A DNA stretch of 64,000 bases from Actinomycetales bacterium JB111 (GCA_900163555.1 FUHX01000043.1:24925-88924), one strand, 5' to 3'; counted from the stretch's first letter, positions 34,296 through 43,866 are shown. Translations and numbers: made by a program. The notes: generated from the sequence alone by a model not told the origin.

Positions 34296-35238
34296 GCGGG
34301 ACCAGCCGCGGCACCGCGGCGACGAGCACGACCATGACGATCAGCTCGACCAGGGTCTGCGCGACCACGGCGACCGCCGCGAGGCCCTGTCCGCCCGGCA
34401 GCGCGAGGGCGAGCGGCAGCACCACGAGGGAGTTGCGCGTGACGCCGCTGAAGGTCGCCGCCCGCCCCTCGGGCGCCTCGAGCCGGAGGAGCCGGGTCGC
34501 GGCGACGCCGATCGCGGTCATCGCGGCTGCGAACAGGATGTAGACGGGCGCCAGCCACGCCACCTCCGCGGCCCGGCCCACCACCGCGTCGATCTGCGAG
34601 CACACGACGACGGCGAGCGTCACCATCATCACCGGCACCATCGCGGTGCCGGCCGCGCCCGCGAACCGGCGGGCGCGTCGCGACCGGCGCGCGACGATCT
34701 GCGTGAGCCACGCAAGGGCGAACGGCACGACGATGAGCCAGACGAACGCCTCGAGGAACGTACGGATCTCGATCGCGCCCGCGGCCTCCGCCCCGGCGAA
34801 CAGGCGCAGGTACACCGGCACGAGCAGCACCTGCCCGAGCATGAGGAGCGGCGTGGCGGCGAGCAGCCTGCGGCTCGCGCCGCCCGCGAGCCCCGCGAAG
34901 ACGACCACGTAGTCGACGCACGGGGCCAGCAGCACGAGCAGCGCGCCGATCTCGAGCGACGCGTCGAAGGCCACCAGTCGCGTGAGACCGAAGGCGACCA
35001 GCGGCGCGGCCACCGCGTTCAGGCTGACGAGCGCGAGTAGGAACCGCGGGTCCGGACTCCCCCGCCGCCCTCCGACCAACGGGATCCCGAGGAAGGTGAG
35101 GTACAGCAGGACGGCGAGCACCGGCGTCGTGGACGACGCGGCCGGACCGCGGAGGGCCGGCACCGCGAGCCCGGCAGCCGCCCCGACGGCGAGCGCCACC
35201 AGGTAGCACGCCACCTGGTTGCGCTCGAGCCACGTCAC
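34264..35238 (-). CDS. BASS/ACR3-type transporter (arsenite- or bile-acid-symporter family)
   Basis: 324 residues with about ten hydrophobic helices and the BART-superfamily fold. The segment LLAPCVDYVVVFAGLAGG carries the membrane cysteine typical of ACR3 arsenite exporters, and SGVTRNSLVVLPLAL matches the second repeat. ACR3 proteins expel arsenite using the proton gradient. No arsR or arsC is nearby, so arsenic resistance is only a possibility. Confidence 0.8.
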   Translation of the reverse strand: MTWLERNQVACYLVALAVGAAAGLAVPALRGPAASSTTPVLAVLLYLTFLGIPLVGGRRGSPDPRFLLALVSLNAVAAPLVAFGLTRLVAFDASLEIGALLVLLAPCVDYVVVFAGLAGGASRRLLAATPLLMLGQVLLVPVYLRLFAGAEAAGAIEIRTFLEAFVWLIVVPFALAWLTQIVARRSRRARRFAGAAGTAMVPVMMVTLAVVVCSQIDAVVGRAAEVAWLAPVYILFAAAMTAIGVAATRLLRLEAPEGRAATFSGVTRNSLVVLPLALALPGGQGLAAVAVVAQTLVELIVMVVLVAAVPRLVPLRSRGSRSAG

Positions 35239-35334
35239 TCCCCCATCCTCCCCGACGTCGGCGCTCGCCTGCGCGCTGCCGCCTCCCCGGCCGGTGACGG
35301 ACGGAGGTCCGGGTCCACTCGTCGGGGGGACGGC

Positions 35335-35964
35335 CTACTGGCGCGGGTCCGAGGATGCGTCCGCGAGGGGCTCCGGGCAGCCGTTCTGGGCCGCCCCGTC
35401 ACGCAGCTCGTAGTGCCAGGACTCGTTCGCGTACGTGCGGCACAGTCCGTACGCCGCTCCGTGGCGTGAGAGCCAGTCGGCGGCGTCGAACTGGAGGTCG
35501 ACGGCGTCGCCCGAGACGTGGGCAGAGCCGGACGGTGTGGCGACCCACCGGGAGGCCTCCTCCGCGGAGCCGTACGTGTCGATCGCGTCCTGGAGCAACC
35601 ACGCCTGGTAGCGCTCGGACCGCCATCCCGTGGTGATGACGAACTCCATGCCGTAGTCGGACGACGCCTCGCGAAGCGCGTCGGCGAGCGAGGCATCGAG
35701 CCGGGCGATCCCGGGGAGGTTCGTGTCGTCGAGCGTCGTGCCGCCCGGGATCAGCCCGTCGGCCTCCGTGAGGTCGTCGGCGCTCACGGCGAACGGCTGC
35801 CCGTCGGACGTGGTCCCGCCTGCGCCGGACAGACCGGGGACGAGTCCGACGAGCCCCGGCCGCAGGAAGGCGACCGTGGCGATCGTGGCCACCGCCACGA
35901 GCAGGCCGACGAGGAGGAGGGCGAGTCCGGTGGGCAGGCGCCGGGAGGTCGGTGAGGACGTCAT
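35335..35964 (-). CDS. Membrane-anchored D,D-carboxypeptidase, M15/VanY family
   Basis: 209 residues with one N-terminal transmembrane anchor (LALLLVGLLVAVATIATVAF) and an extracytoplasmic M15 peptidase domain. Zinc ligands are in SAHVSGDAVDLQF (HxxxxxxD type) and SWHYEL, with the substrate motif ITTGWRSERYQAWL. It would remove the terminal D-Ala from peptidoglycan stems. It is divergent from a VanR/VanS-like pair across 87 bp, which suggests control by that system. No D-Ala-D-Lac ligase genes are nearby, so this is not a complete vancomycin-resistance cluster. Confidence 0.88.
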   Translation of the reverse strand: MTSSPTSRRLPTGLALLLVGLLVAVATIATVAFLRPGLVGLVPGLSGAGGTTSDGQPFAVSADDLTEADGLIPGGTTLDDTNLPGIARLDASLADALREASSDYGMEFVITTGWRSERYQAWLLQDAIDTYGSAEEASRWVATPSGSAHVSGDAVDLQFDAADWLSRHGAAYGLCRTYANESWHYELRDGAAQNGCPEPLADASSDPRQ

Positions 35965-36051
35965 GCCGCCAGTGAACGAGGGCCCGTGTTACGAGGACGT
36001 ATGAGAATCTCGATACACCCGCGATAGGCATCCTTCCCTAGCATCTGCTGT

Positions 36052-36729
36052 ATGCGCGTACTGGTCGTCGAGGACGAACCCCACATGGCCGAGGCCCTCC
36101 GCGACGGCATGCGGCTCGAGGCGATCGCCGCCGATCTCGCGCACGACGGCGAGAGCGCGCTGGAGATGCTGGCGGTCAACGACTACGACGTCGCGGTCCT
36201 CGACCGGGACATCCCCGGCCCGTCCGGTGACGAGGTCGCGGCGACCATCATCGACTCCGGCAGCGGGCTGCCCGTCCTCATGCTGACCGCGGCGGACCGG
36301 CTCGACGACAAGAAGTCGGGTTTCGCCCTCGGCGTCGACGACTACCTCACGAAGCCCTTCGCCCTCGAGGAGCTGATCATGCGACTGCGGGTGCTCCATC
36401 GGCGCCGCGGTCACCGACGGCCACCCGTCCTCGAGATCGCCGGCCTGCGCATCGACGGTTTCCGCCGGGAGGTCTACCGGGAGGGGATCTACGTGCCGCT
36501 GACCCGCAAGCAGTTCGCGGTTCTCGAGGTGCTGGCCGCCGACGGCGGCGTCGTCAGCTCGGAGGAGCTCCTCGAGAAGGCGTGGGACCAGAATGCGAAC
36601 CCGTTCACCAACGCCGTGCGCATCACGGTCTCCGCGCTCCGGAAGCGACTCGGCGAACCCTGGGTGATCGCGACGGTCCCGGGCGTGGGGTACCGCATCG
36701 AGGAGGGCGAGGTGAGTCGGGGTGGGTAG
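36052..36729 (+). CDS. OmpR/VanR-type response regulator
   Basis: 225 residues. The receiver domain (1-118) has acidic pair EDEP, phospho-acceptor Asp in VAVLDRDIPG and Lys in DDYLTKPF. The winged-helix DNA-binding domain (about 128-218) has VPLTRKQFAVLEVLA and TVPGVGYRIEE. It resembles VanR-like regulators. It overlaps the kinase gene by 8 bp, and probably controls the divergent VanY-like carboxypeptidase. Confidence 0.92.
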   Translation: MRVLVVEDEPHMAEALRDGMRLEAIAADLAHDGESALEMLAVNDYDVAVLDRDIPGPSGDEVAATIIDSGSGLPVLMLTAADRLDDKKSGFALGVDDYLTKPFALEELIMRLRVLHRRRGHRRPPVLEIAGLRIDGFRREVYREGIYVPLTRKQFAVLEVLAADGGVVSSEELLEKAWDQNANPFTNAVRITVSALRKRLGEPWVIATVPGVGYRIEEGEVSRGG

Positions 36730-37867
36730 CGGGGTCGTCACGCCCCGGCGCCCCGGGCCGAGCGCGCGGCTCAAGCTGACGGCCTCTTACGCCGCATTCC
36801 TTCTCGTCGCCGGGCTGCTCGTGCTCGCCGTCGTCTGGCGCTTCCTCCTGCACTACGTACCCGAGCGCGCGGGCACGGGCGAGGAGGGCTTCATGCCGGG
36901 TCGCGCCGATCTCGAACGCGCGTTCGTCCCCGTGGTGAGCTGGGCGCTCGTCCTGCTCGTCGTCGTCGGGGTGGCCGGCGGATGGATCCTCGCCGGGCGC
37001 ATGCTCGCGCCGCTCCGCCTGGTCACGACCGCCACGGCGGCCGTCGCGGCCGGCTCGCTCGACCACCGGATCGCCATGCCCGGCCGGCGCGACGAGTTCC
37101 GGGACCTGGCGGACGGCTTCGACGCGATGGCCGCTCGTCTCGAGGCCCACGTCGCCGAGCAGCAGCGGTTCGCCGCCAACGCCTCCCACGAACTGCGCAC
37201 CCCGCTGTCCGTCATGCGTTCGGTGCTCGACACAGCGCGTCGGGATCCCGACCGGGACGTCGACGAGGTGCTCGCCCGCCTGGACGCCGCGAGCTCCCGG
37301 GCGATCGAGCTCACCGAGGCCCTCCTCGTTCTTGGCCGCGCGGACCGCCACTCCTTCACGCCCGAGGCGGTCGACCTCTCGCTCGCCGCGGAGGAGGTCG
37401 CCGAGGAGATGCTGCCGCTCGCCGAGGACCGCGGGATCTCCCTCGAGGTCGACGCCGGTGCCGCGGCCACGGTCGGTTCCCGCGCCCTGATCCAGCAGCT
37501 CATGACGAACCTGGTCCACAACGGGATCGTCCACAACCTGCCCGACGGCGGAGCAGTCTCGTTTCGCACGACCACCGCGGGGCGACCCGCGGGCCCGCCG
37601 GTCAATGTCCGCACCGACCGCCGGCACGCGCGCATCGTCGTCGAGAACTCCGGCCCCCTGGTGGACCCGGCGATCGTCCCCACGCTCACCGAGAGGTTTC
37701 AACGCGGATCCACCCGCGTGCACTCGGGGCATCACGGCACCGGGCTCGGGCTTGCCATCGTCGCGAGCATCGCCGCCGCGCACGGTGCTCGCCTCTCGAT
37801 CGAGCCCCGCCCCGATGGCGGGCTGCGCGTCGTCGTCGACCTCCCGCCCATGGCACCCGGCTCGTGA
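36722..37867 (+). CDS. Sensor histidine kinase, VanS-like
   Basis: 381 residues: two membrane helices (about 15-42 and 75-100) around a short external loop, a HAMP segment, phospho-accepting His in NASHELRTPLSVM, N box NLVHNGIVHN, and G box GHHGTGLGLAIV. The short loop suggests sensing in or near the membrane, as with VanS-type kinases. The GTG start at 36722 lies inside the end of the regulator gene, which implies translational coupling. Confidence 0.92.
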   Translation: MGSGVVTPRRPGPSARLKLTASYAAFLLVAGLLVLAVVWRFLLHYVPERAGTGEEGFMPGRADLERAFVPVVSWALVLLVVVGVAGGWILAGRMLAPLRLVTTATAAVAAGSLDHRIAMPGRRDEFRDLADGFDAMAARLEAHVAEQQRFAANASHELRTPLSVMRSVLDTARRDPDRDVDEVLARLDAASSRAIELTEALLVLGRADRHSFTPEAVDLSLAAEEVAEEMLPLAEDRGISLEVDAGAAATVGSRALIQQLMTNLVHNGIVHNLPDGGAVSFRTTTAGRPAGPPVNVRTDRRHARIVVENSGPLVDPAIVPTLTERFQRGSTRVHSGHHGTGLGLAIVASIAAAHGARLSIEPRPDGGLRVVVDLPPMAPGS

Positions 37868-37917
37868 TGCGGACGGAGGCGCGGCCGCCCAGCGTCGGGC
37901 ACGTGGACAATGGGCGC

Positions 37918-38769
37918 ATGCCCCGCACCCGCCCGTTCGCCCAGGTCGACGTCTTCTCCGCGACCCCGTACGGGGGCAACCCGGTCGCGGTCGTCCTCGA
38001 CGCCGAGGGCATCGAGGAGTCGGACATGGCGCGCATCGCGCGCTGGACGAACCTCTCGGAGACCACCTTCGTCCTCCCGCCCGCCTCCCCCGACGCCGAC
38101 TACCGGCTGCGCATCTTCACCCCCACCGGGGAGCTCCCCTTCGCGGGACACCCCACCCTCGGGTCCGCCCGGGCATGGCTGACCGCCGGTGGCGCGCCGG
38201 CGCGGGAGGGAGCGCTCGTGCAGGAGTGCGGCGCCGGCCTCGTCACCCTGCGCCAGGACGGCGACGCCCTCTTCTTCGCCGCGCCCCCGACCATCCGCTC
38301 GGGCGATCTGCCGCCCGAGTACCTCGATCACCTGGTGACCGGACTCGGGATCGGGACGGGCGGCGTCGGGCAGGGGGCGATCGGCAGCCAGTGGGTCGAC
38401 AACGGGCCGGGCTGGGCCGTCGTCGAGGTGGCCTCGGCCGCCGAGGTGCTCGCGCTTACGCCGGACCTCGCGCGGATCCCGGACGCCAAGGTCGGCGTCA
38501 TCGGGGCGTACCCGGAGGGCGCGGAGTGCGCGTTCGAGATCCGCGCGTTCGCACCGGGCGTCGGCGTGGCGGAGGACCCGGTCACCGGCAGCCTCAACGC
38601 CTCGGTCGCGCAGTGGATGATCGCGGCCGGGCGGGCGCCGAGCCGGTACACGGTCGCCCAGGGGACCGCCCTCGGTCGGTCGGGCCGCGTCCGCATCGAG
38701 GCGGCCGACGGCGAGGTGTGGGTCGGGGGCGGGACCACCGTCTGCTTCACGGGCACCGCCTGGGCCTGA
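37918..38769 (+). CDS. PhzF family isomerase-like protein
   Basis: 283 residues of the PhzF/diaminopimelate-epimerase fold. Signatures are QVDVFSATPYGGNPVAVVLD, the catalytic Glu in WTNLSETTFVLPP, TPTGELPFAGHPTLGSA and EDPVTGSLNASVAQW. PhzF isomerises a phenazine precursor, but most members outside phenazine clusters have unknown roles, and no phenazine genes are visible here. The ATG at 37918 lies 50 bp beyond the kinase gene. Confidence 0.92.
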   Translation: MPRTRPFAQVDVFSATPYGGNPVAVVLDAEGIEESDMARIARWTNLSETTFVLPPASPDADYRLRIFTPTGELPFAGHPTLGSARAWLTAGGAPAREGALVQECGAGLVTLRQDGDALFFAAPPTIRSGDLPPEYLDHLVTGLGIGTGGVGQGAIGSQWVDNGPGWAVVEVASAAEVLALTPDLARIPDAKVGVIGAYPEGAECAFEIRAFAPGVGVAEDPVTGSLNASVAQWMIAAGRAPSRYTVAQGTALGRSGRVRIEAADGEVWVGGGTTVCFTGTAWA

Positions 38770-38809
38770 GGGCTGTCCACCGCTCACCATGGGCGGCGAG
38801 GGCCGGGGC

Positions 38810-39385
38810 CTACACCGTCGGGCCGGGGTCCCGGCGCCGGTGGTGCCCCCGGCGCGCGTCCCGGTCGAAGATCCCGAGCACCTCGCACACGCCCGACGCG
38901 GCGCCGATGCCGTGCGGCATCATCGTGGGGAACTCCGCCGCCTGGTTGACCTCGAGCGTGTACGACTGCCCGCCGAGCTTGAGGATCGCGGTGCCCGAGA
39001 GGACGACGAGCCACTCGCGGCCGGAGTGGGCGCGCAGGCGGGACGGCGCCGCGGGCGGCGGCTCGGTGTACCGCTGGCGGACGACGCTGATCGTCGGGTC
39101 GAAGCGCAGCGACCACAGCAGGTTGCCCCACCGGTCCGCGGTCGGCGTGGAGACGACGTTCTCCTGCGGCTGGTCCACGAGGTCCGCGACCGTCGTGTCC
39201 AGGGCGCGGGCGAGCGTGTCGACCTGGTCGAGGACGAGGCGGCGCTGCCCGGACTCCAGCCGGCTGAGGGTCGACTGGCTCATGCGGGCGCGCTCGGCGA
39301 GCTCGCCGAGCGTCATCCCCTGGGCGATGCGCAGGGCGCGCAGTCGGCCGCGCACTATCGAGTCGAGATCCTCCTGTTGCTCCAT
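38810..39385 (-). CDS. XRE-family regulator with C-terminal cupin domain
   Basis: 191 residues: an XRE helix-turn-helix (about 8-65; MTLGELAERARMSQSTLSRLE) followed by a cupin sensor domain (about 95-180; LRAHSGREWLVVLSGTA). This architecture (PuuR/ClcR-like) usually regulates small-molecule metabolism. The start is ATG 39385 (MEQQED); an upstream in-frame ATG is less likely. It is convergent with phzF and divergent from the GbsR-like gene. Confidence 0.9.
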   Translation of the reverse strand: MEQQEDLDSIVRGRLRALRIAQGMTLGELAERARMSQSTLSRLESGQRRLVLDQVDTLARALDTTVADLVDQPQENVVSTPTADRWGNLLWSLRFDPTISVVRQRYTEPPPAAPSRLRAHSGREWLVVLSGTAILKLGGQSYTLEVNQAAEFPTMMPHGIGAASGVCEVLGIFDRDARRGHHRRRDPGPTV

Positions 39386-39444
39386 GCGCACGAGCGTATG
39401 CCGAACACGCAGCACGGGGCTCGCCGCGATGATGTAATCGAGGC

Positions 39445-39924
39445 ATGCACGGAGAGGCTCCGAGAACAGTGCCGGACGTCGTCGAACGGTTCGCCGACCA
39501 CTGGGCGACCGGGGGCGGATCCCGCATCGAGGGCCTGATCGCCGGCTACCTGCTCGTGGACGAGTCCGACGGCGTGAGCGCCGCGGAGCTGTCCGACGAG
39601 CTCGGGATCAGCCGCGGGTCGGTGTCCACGTACACCCGCCAGCTCGTGGAGCGGGGGTTCGTGCAGCGCGTGCGCAAGGCCGGCGAGCGGTCGCACTACT
39701 TCGTCATGGGCGAGGACGTGTGGGCCGGGTTCCTCGCCGCCGAGCAGGAGTACCTCCGCAACCAGCTGCGTCTCGCGGAGGCCACCCTGCCGCTCGTGAC
39801 GAAGGGCGGACGCTCGTGGGCGCGCGTGCGCAACATGCGCGACTACATGGACTGGATGATCGCCTCGCGGCTGCCGAGCTCGTGGGAGCGGTTCAAGAGC
39901 GCACGCGAGTCTCCCGCACGGTGA
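39445..39924 (+). CDS. GbsR/MarR-family transcriptional regulator
   Basis: 159 residues with a winged helix (about 30-90; GVSAAELSDELGISRGSVSTYTRQLVERG) and a C-terminal dimerisation helix region. The GbsR branch of MarR regulators controls osmolyte and transport genes. Its last 32 bp overlap the convergent end of the siderophore ATPase gene. Confidence 0.88.
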   Translation: MHGEAPRTVPDVVERFADHWATGGGSRIEGLIAGYLLVDESDGVSAAELSDELGISRGSVSTYTRQLVERGFVQRVRKAGERSHYFVMGEDVWAGFLAAEQEYLRNQLRLAEATLPLVTKGGRSWARVRNMRDYMDWMIASRLPSSWERFKSARESPAR

Positions 39925-40717
39925 CCATCGGTGCGCCGGTCTGGGAGTCGCGCCCGATCAGCCCGTCGATGCCGAAGACCTCGGTGACGAGGTCGGCGTC
40001 GAGCACCTGCTCGGGGGTTCCCTCGCGGACGATCCGGCCCTCGTGCATGACGACGAGCCGCGAGGCGTAGCGCGCGGCCTGATTGATGTCGTGCAGGACG
40101 GCGAGGACCGTGCGACCGTCGTCGCGCATGTCCTGGCACAGACGGAGGAGCTCGACCTGGTGGGCGAGGTCGAGGAACGAGGTCGGCTCATCCAGCAGCA
40201 CGTAGTCCGTGCGCTGCGCGAGGACCATGGCGATCCACACCCGCTGGCGCTGCCCGCCGGACAGCTCGGAGAGCAGCCGGCCCGCCTGGTCGGTCACCCC
40301 GGTCGCGGCCATCGCCTCCTCGACGATCTCGGCGTCGCCGGGCATCCACTGCCGCAGCAGCGAGTGGTACGGATGGCGGCCGCGGGCCACCAGATCGCGG
40401 ACGCGCAGGGACTCCGGCGCGACGGGGTGCTGCGGGAGGGCCGCGACGCGCCGGGCCACCGCCTTCGGGCGCAGGGAGCGCACGTCGGCGCCGCCCAGGG
40501 TCACGGAGCCGGACATCGGGCGCAGGGTGCGCGCCAACGCCTTGAGCAGCGTGGACTTCCCGCAGCCGTTGGGGCCGATGACCGCCGTGAACTCCCCCTC
40601 GGGGACGGTGAAGGTGAGGTCGTCGCTGACGACGCGACCGTCGTAGCCGAGGCGCGCCGTGTCGATCCGGAGGCCCGGCCCGGTCGCCGGTTCGGTCTGC
40701 GCGGTTGCGGCGGTCAT
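39893..40717 (-). CDS. fepC: Siderophore-iron ABC transporter ATPase
   Basis: 274 residues. Walker A GPNGCGKSTLL, signature LSGGQRQRVWIAMVLAQ, Walker B YVLLDEPTSFLD and switch His VLHDINQAARYAS match FepC/FecE-type ATPases. It energises uptake of ferric siderophores. It overlaps the upstream permease by 4 bp (ATGA) and is the last gene of a four-gene operon in the order binding protein - permease - permease - ATPase. Confidence 0.95.
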   Translation of the reverse strand: MTAATAQTEPATGPGLRIDTARLGYDGRVVSDDLTFTVPEGEFTAVIGPNGCGKSTLLKALARTLRPMSGSVTLGGADVRSLRPKAVARRVAALPQHPVAPESLRVRDLVARGRHPYHSLLRQWMPGDAEIVEEAMAATGVTDQAGRLLSELSGGQRQRVWIAMVLAQRTDYVLLDEPTSFLDLAHQVELLRLCQDMRDDGRTVLAVLHDINQAARYASRLVVMHEGRIVREGTPEQVLDADLVTEVFGIDGLIGRDSQTGAPMVTVRETRVRS

Positions 40718-41736
40718 AGTCGTCCTTTCGAGTGCTCGCGCACGAGGAGGTAGCCGAGGTAGATGCCGCCGACGCCGAGGGTGAGGACGCCCACCGGGAG
40801 GTCCTGGACGTACGGGGCCTGCTGCGCCGCGAGGTCGGCGACCGTGAGGATCAGGGCGCCCGTGAGCGCGGAGGGCACGATGCTGACGTCGGAGGTGCCG
40901 ATGATCCGGCGCGCGATCTGCGGCGCGGTGAGCGCCACGAACGCGATGGGTCCGGAGCCGGCGACCGAGACGCCCGCGGCGAGGACGGAGAGACACACGG
41001 CGAGCGTCCGGGTGCGGGCCGGGTCGACGCCCACCCCGGCGGCGGTCTCGTCCCCCATCTCCAGCAGGGAGACGTTGCGGGACAGGACCATCGCGGCGGG
41101 GATGATGACCGCCGCCCCGACGCCGGTGACGAGGACGTGCTGGGCGTTGCGCACATTGAGCGAGCCGACGAGGTACTCGGCGAGCTGGGAGGCGGCGTCG
41201 CGGAGCTGGGTGCTCACGATGTACTGCGTGACCGCGTACGCGAGCGCGGCGACCGCGATGCCGGCGATGATCGTGCGCGCGGGCGAGCGGAACCCGCGCC
41301 CGGTGCTGACGAACACGAGCCCGGTCGCGACCGCGGCCCCGAGGACCGCGCCGAGCGAGGGCGGCACGACCGGGAGGACGAGGGTGGTGACCGCGACCCC
41401 GGCGCCGGCGCCGGCGCCCAGGCCGATGACGTCCGGGCTGCCGAGCGGGTTGCGGGTGACGGTCTGGAACAGCGCGCCGGAGACGCCCAGGAGGGCGCCG
41501 GCGAAGATCGCCGTCGCCAGCCGGGGCCCGCGGAGGCGCTCGAACACGAACTCCGCCATGCCCTCCGCGCGGCCGAGCAGGACGGACGGCAGCTCCGCGA
41601 GCGGGATGCCCGCCGTCCCGAGGGTGAGGCTGAGGACCGCGACGACGACGAGCACCGTCGCGGTGACCGCGCAGAAGATCACCGCCCGGGCGCGCACGGG
41701 GACGGCGAGGGGGCCGATGCGGACGATCGCGCTCAT
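40714..41736 (-). CDS. fepG: Siderophore-iron ABC permease, FepG-like
   Basis: 340 residues with about nine to ten helices and the FecCD family signatures QTVTRNPLGSPDVIG, GSGPIAFVALTAPQIAR and the coupling region around GDETAAGVGV. It forms a heterodimer with the other permease. It overlaps both neighbours by four bases. Confidence 0.94.
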   Translation of the reverse strand: MSAIVRIGPLAVPVRARAVIFCAVTATVLVVVAVLSLTLGTAGIPLAELPSVLLGRAEGMAEFVFERLRGPRLATAIFAGALLGVSGALFQTVTRNPLGSPDVIGLGAGAGAGVAVTTLVLPVVPPSLGAVLGAAVATGLVFVSTGRGFRSPARTIIAGIAVAALAYAVTQYIVSTQLRDAASQLAEYLVGSLNVRNAQHVLVTGVGAAVIIPAAMVLSRNVSLLEMGDETAAGVGVDPARTRTLAVCLSVLAAGVSVAGSGPIAFVALTAPQIARRIIGTSDVSIVPSALTGALILTVADLAAQQAPYVQDLPVGVLTLGVGGIYLGYLLVREHSKGRL

Positions 41737-42731
41737 CGGGCTGCCCACCCCCTGCGGACCGCGAGGAGGAGGAACGGCGAGCCGAGCAGCGCGGTGACGA
41801 TGCCGACCATGATCTCCTCCGGGCGGGCGACGATCCGTCCGAGCACGTCGGCCGCCACCAGGAGGGCGGCCCCGAGGATCGCCGCCACGGGCACCTGCCA
41901 CCGGTGGTCGAGGCCGACGACCGACCGGGTCAGGTGGGGCACGACGAGTCCGACGAAGGCGATCGGTCCGACCGCGGCCGTGGCCGCCGCCGCCAGCGTC
42001 GCGGCGGCGAGGATACCGACGGCGCGGACGAGGCCGACGGGGGTGCCGAGCGACGTCGCGACGTCCTCGCCCAGGGCGAGGTTGTTGAGGGCCGGCGCCA
42101 GCGCGATCGCCAGGACCAGCCCGACGACGAGCGCGGGAAGGATCGCGAGGGCGACCGAGGTGTCACGCCCGCCGAGCGATCCGATGACCCAGAAGCGGAA
42201 CGAGTCGAAGACCCCCGGGTTGGTGAGGATCATGGCCTGGATGTAGGCGCTGAGCACGGCGGAGACGACCGCACCGGTGAGCAGCAGCTTGACGACGCTG
42301 CCGGAGGCCGAGCGGGCCCCGACGACGTAGACGATGACGACGGTGACCAGTGCGCCCGCGAAGGCGACCCAGACGGATCGCCCGCCCACGCCGCTCCCGG
42401 TGACGGAGGCGACCGTGACGACGGCCGCCGACGACCCGACCGTCACGCCGAGGAGCCCGGGATCACCGAGCGGGTTGCGCGTGATGCCCTGGATGACGAC
42501 GCCGGACACGGCCAGCGCGGAGCCGCACAGCACGCCCATGACCGTGCGGTCGATGCGCGCGTCGAGCACCGCCTCGAGGTACGGGTCGGGCCTGCCGGCA
42601 AGCACACCGAGGACGTCGCCGGGATCGGTGAGCTTCCCGCCGAGGAACAGGCTCGCGACGACGGCGAGCGCGAGCCCCGCCCCCGCGAGGACAACCGTCC
42701 TCGCGCGGGCGAGGCTCGGGCTCCGGGTCAC
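41733..42731 (-). CDS. fepD: Siderophore-iron ABC permease, FepD-like
   Basis: 332 residues of the FecCD family with QGITRNPLGDPGLLGV, SLGTPVGLVRAVG and GPIAFVGLVVPHLTRS. The GTG start at 42731 overlaps the binding-protein stop, so translation is coupled. It partners the FepG-like subunit encoded next. Confidence 0.94.
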   Translation of the reverse strand: MTRSPSLARARTVVLAGAGLALAVVASLFLGGKLTDPGDVLGVLAGRPDPYLEAVLDARIDRTVMGVLCGSALAVSGVVIQGITRNPLGDPGLLGVTVGSSAAVVTVASVTGSGVGGRSVWVAFAGALVTVVIVYVVGARSASGSVVKLLLTGAVVSAVLSAYIQAMILTNPGVFDSFRFWVIGSLGGRDTSVALAILPALVVGLVLAIALAPALNNLALGEDVATSLGTPVGLVRAVGILAAATLAAAATAAVGPIAFVGLVVPHLTRSVVGLDHRWQVPVAAILGAALLVAADVLGRIVARPEEIMVGIVTALLGSPFLLLAVRRGWAAR

Positions 42732-43819
42732 TGATCGATGTCGGCGATGGCCTCGTCGATGAGCGGGACCAGCCGCTCCAAGGCCCACGGCACGGTCAGC
42801 GGGTTGATGATCGACGAGCCCGTGACGAGCGGCTGGTCGGTCGGCGCGACCACCGCGCCGCTCGCGACCGCGGGCATCTGCTGGTACAGCGGCTGCGCCT
42901 CGATCTGCTCGCGGTTCTCCGGGTCGGAGTAGAAGGTGAAGATGAGGTCGGAGTCGGCGAGCATGTCCGCGTTCTCCAGCCCGATGGACGCCGAGTCGGT
43001 GCCCTCGACCTCGTACTCGCGCAGGTCCTCGACGACCGGGTCGACCGTGAGGCCGAGCGCGCGGACCATCGCCACGCGCTGCTCGTCCTCGAAGAACACC
43101 CCGAGCGTGCCGGGGCCGGTGTTGTAGATGTAGGAGAACGTGATGCCCTCGAACTCCTCGCGGGCGCCGGAGGCCAGCTGGTCGTCGACGTCCTCGATCA
43201 GGGCGGCGGCCTCCTCGGGCTGGCCCATGGCCTCGCCGATGACCTCGATCTGCTCCTGCCAGGTGATCACCCACGGCTCCTCGGCGTAGGCGACGGTCGG
43301 GGCGATGTCCGTGAGCACGTCGAACTGCTCCTGGGTCACGCCGGACCAGGGGGCGAGGATGAGGTCGGGCTCGAGCTCGAGGATCGCCTCGATGTCCAGC
43401 TCGGTCGCGCCGGTGAACTGGGCCGGCAGCTCGCCGCCCTGCTCAGTGACGGCCTCGTTGATCCACGGGAGGTAGCCGCTCTCGTCGCTCCCCCACGGGT
43501 ACTCCTCGACGCCGACCGGGATCGTTCCGAGGGCGATCGCCGTCTCGGCGGAGCCCTGGCCGAGCGTGGCGATCCGCTCGGGACGCTCGGTGATGACCGC
43601 CTCCCCGAGTGCGTGCTCGATCGTGACGGTCTCCCACTCCCCCTCGGGCGCCGCGGCGCCGTCGGTCGCGCCGCCGTCGGACCCGGTGCTCGATTCCCCG
43701 GACTCCGGCATGGTGTCGTCGTTGTCCGGCGAGGAGGCGTCCGCGCACCCCGTGAGGGCGAACGCGCCTGCGAGCAGGGCTCCTGCTCGCGTCAGGCGCG
43801 TGCGTGTTGTGGTCTGCAT
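42728..43819 (-). CDS. Ferric-siderophore-binding lipoprotein, FepB/FecB-like
   Basis: 363 residues with a lipoprotein signal peptide ending FALTGC (Cys near residue 24) and an acidic Ser/Gly linker. A type III periplasmic-binding domain follows (PERIATLGQGSAETAIALG; LELEPDLILAPWSGVTQEQ). First gene of the importer operon, divergent from the siderophore-interacting protein, with an IdeR-type box in the gap. The bound siderophore is unknown; no synthesis genes are in the window. Confidence 0.94.
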   Translation of the reverse strand: MQTTTRTRLTRAGALLAGAFALTGCADASSPDNDDTMPESGESSTGSDGGATDGAAAPEGEWETVTIEHALGEAVITERPERIATLGQGSAETAIALGTIPVGVEEYPWGSDESGYLPWINEAVTEQGGELPAQFTGATELDIEAILELEPDLILAPWSGVTQEQFDVLTDIAPTVAYAEEPWVITWQEQIEVIGEAMGQPEEAAALIEDVDDQLASGAREEFEGITFSYIYNTGPGTLGVFFEDEQRVAMVRALGLTVDPVVEDLREYEVEGTDSASIGLENADMLADSDLIFTFYSDPENREQIEAQPLYQQMPAVASGAVVAPTDQPLVTGSSIINPLTVPWALERLVPLIDEAIADIDQ

Positions 43820-43866
43820 GCCGTGTGTCGATCCCTTCGTGACACGGTTGTCTGCCGCGATTGCGG

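Noticed and set aside
35335..37867. Complete vancomycin-resistance operon
   Set aside because: Only a carboxypeptidase and a two-component pair are present; the D-Lac ligase, dehydrogenase and VanX genes that define the operon are absent.
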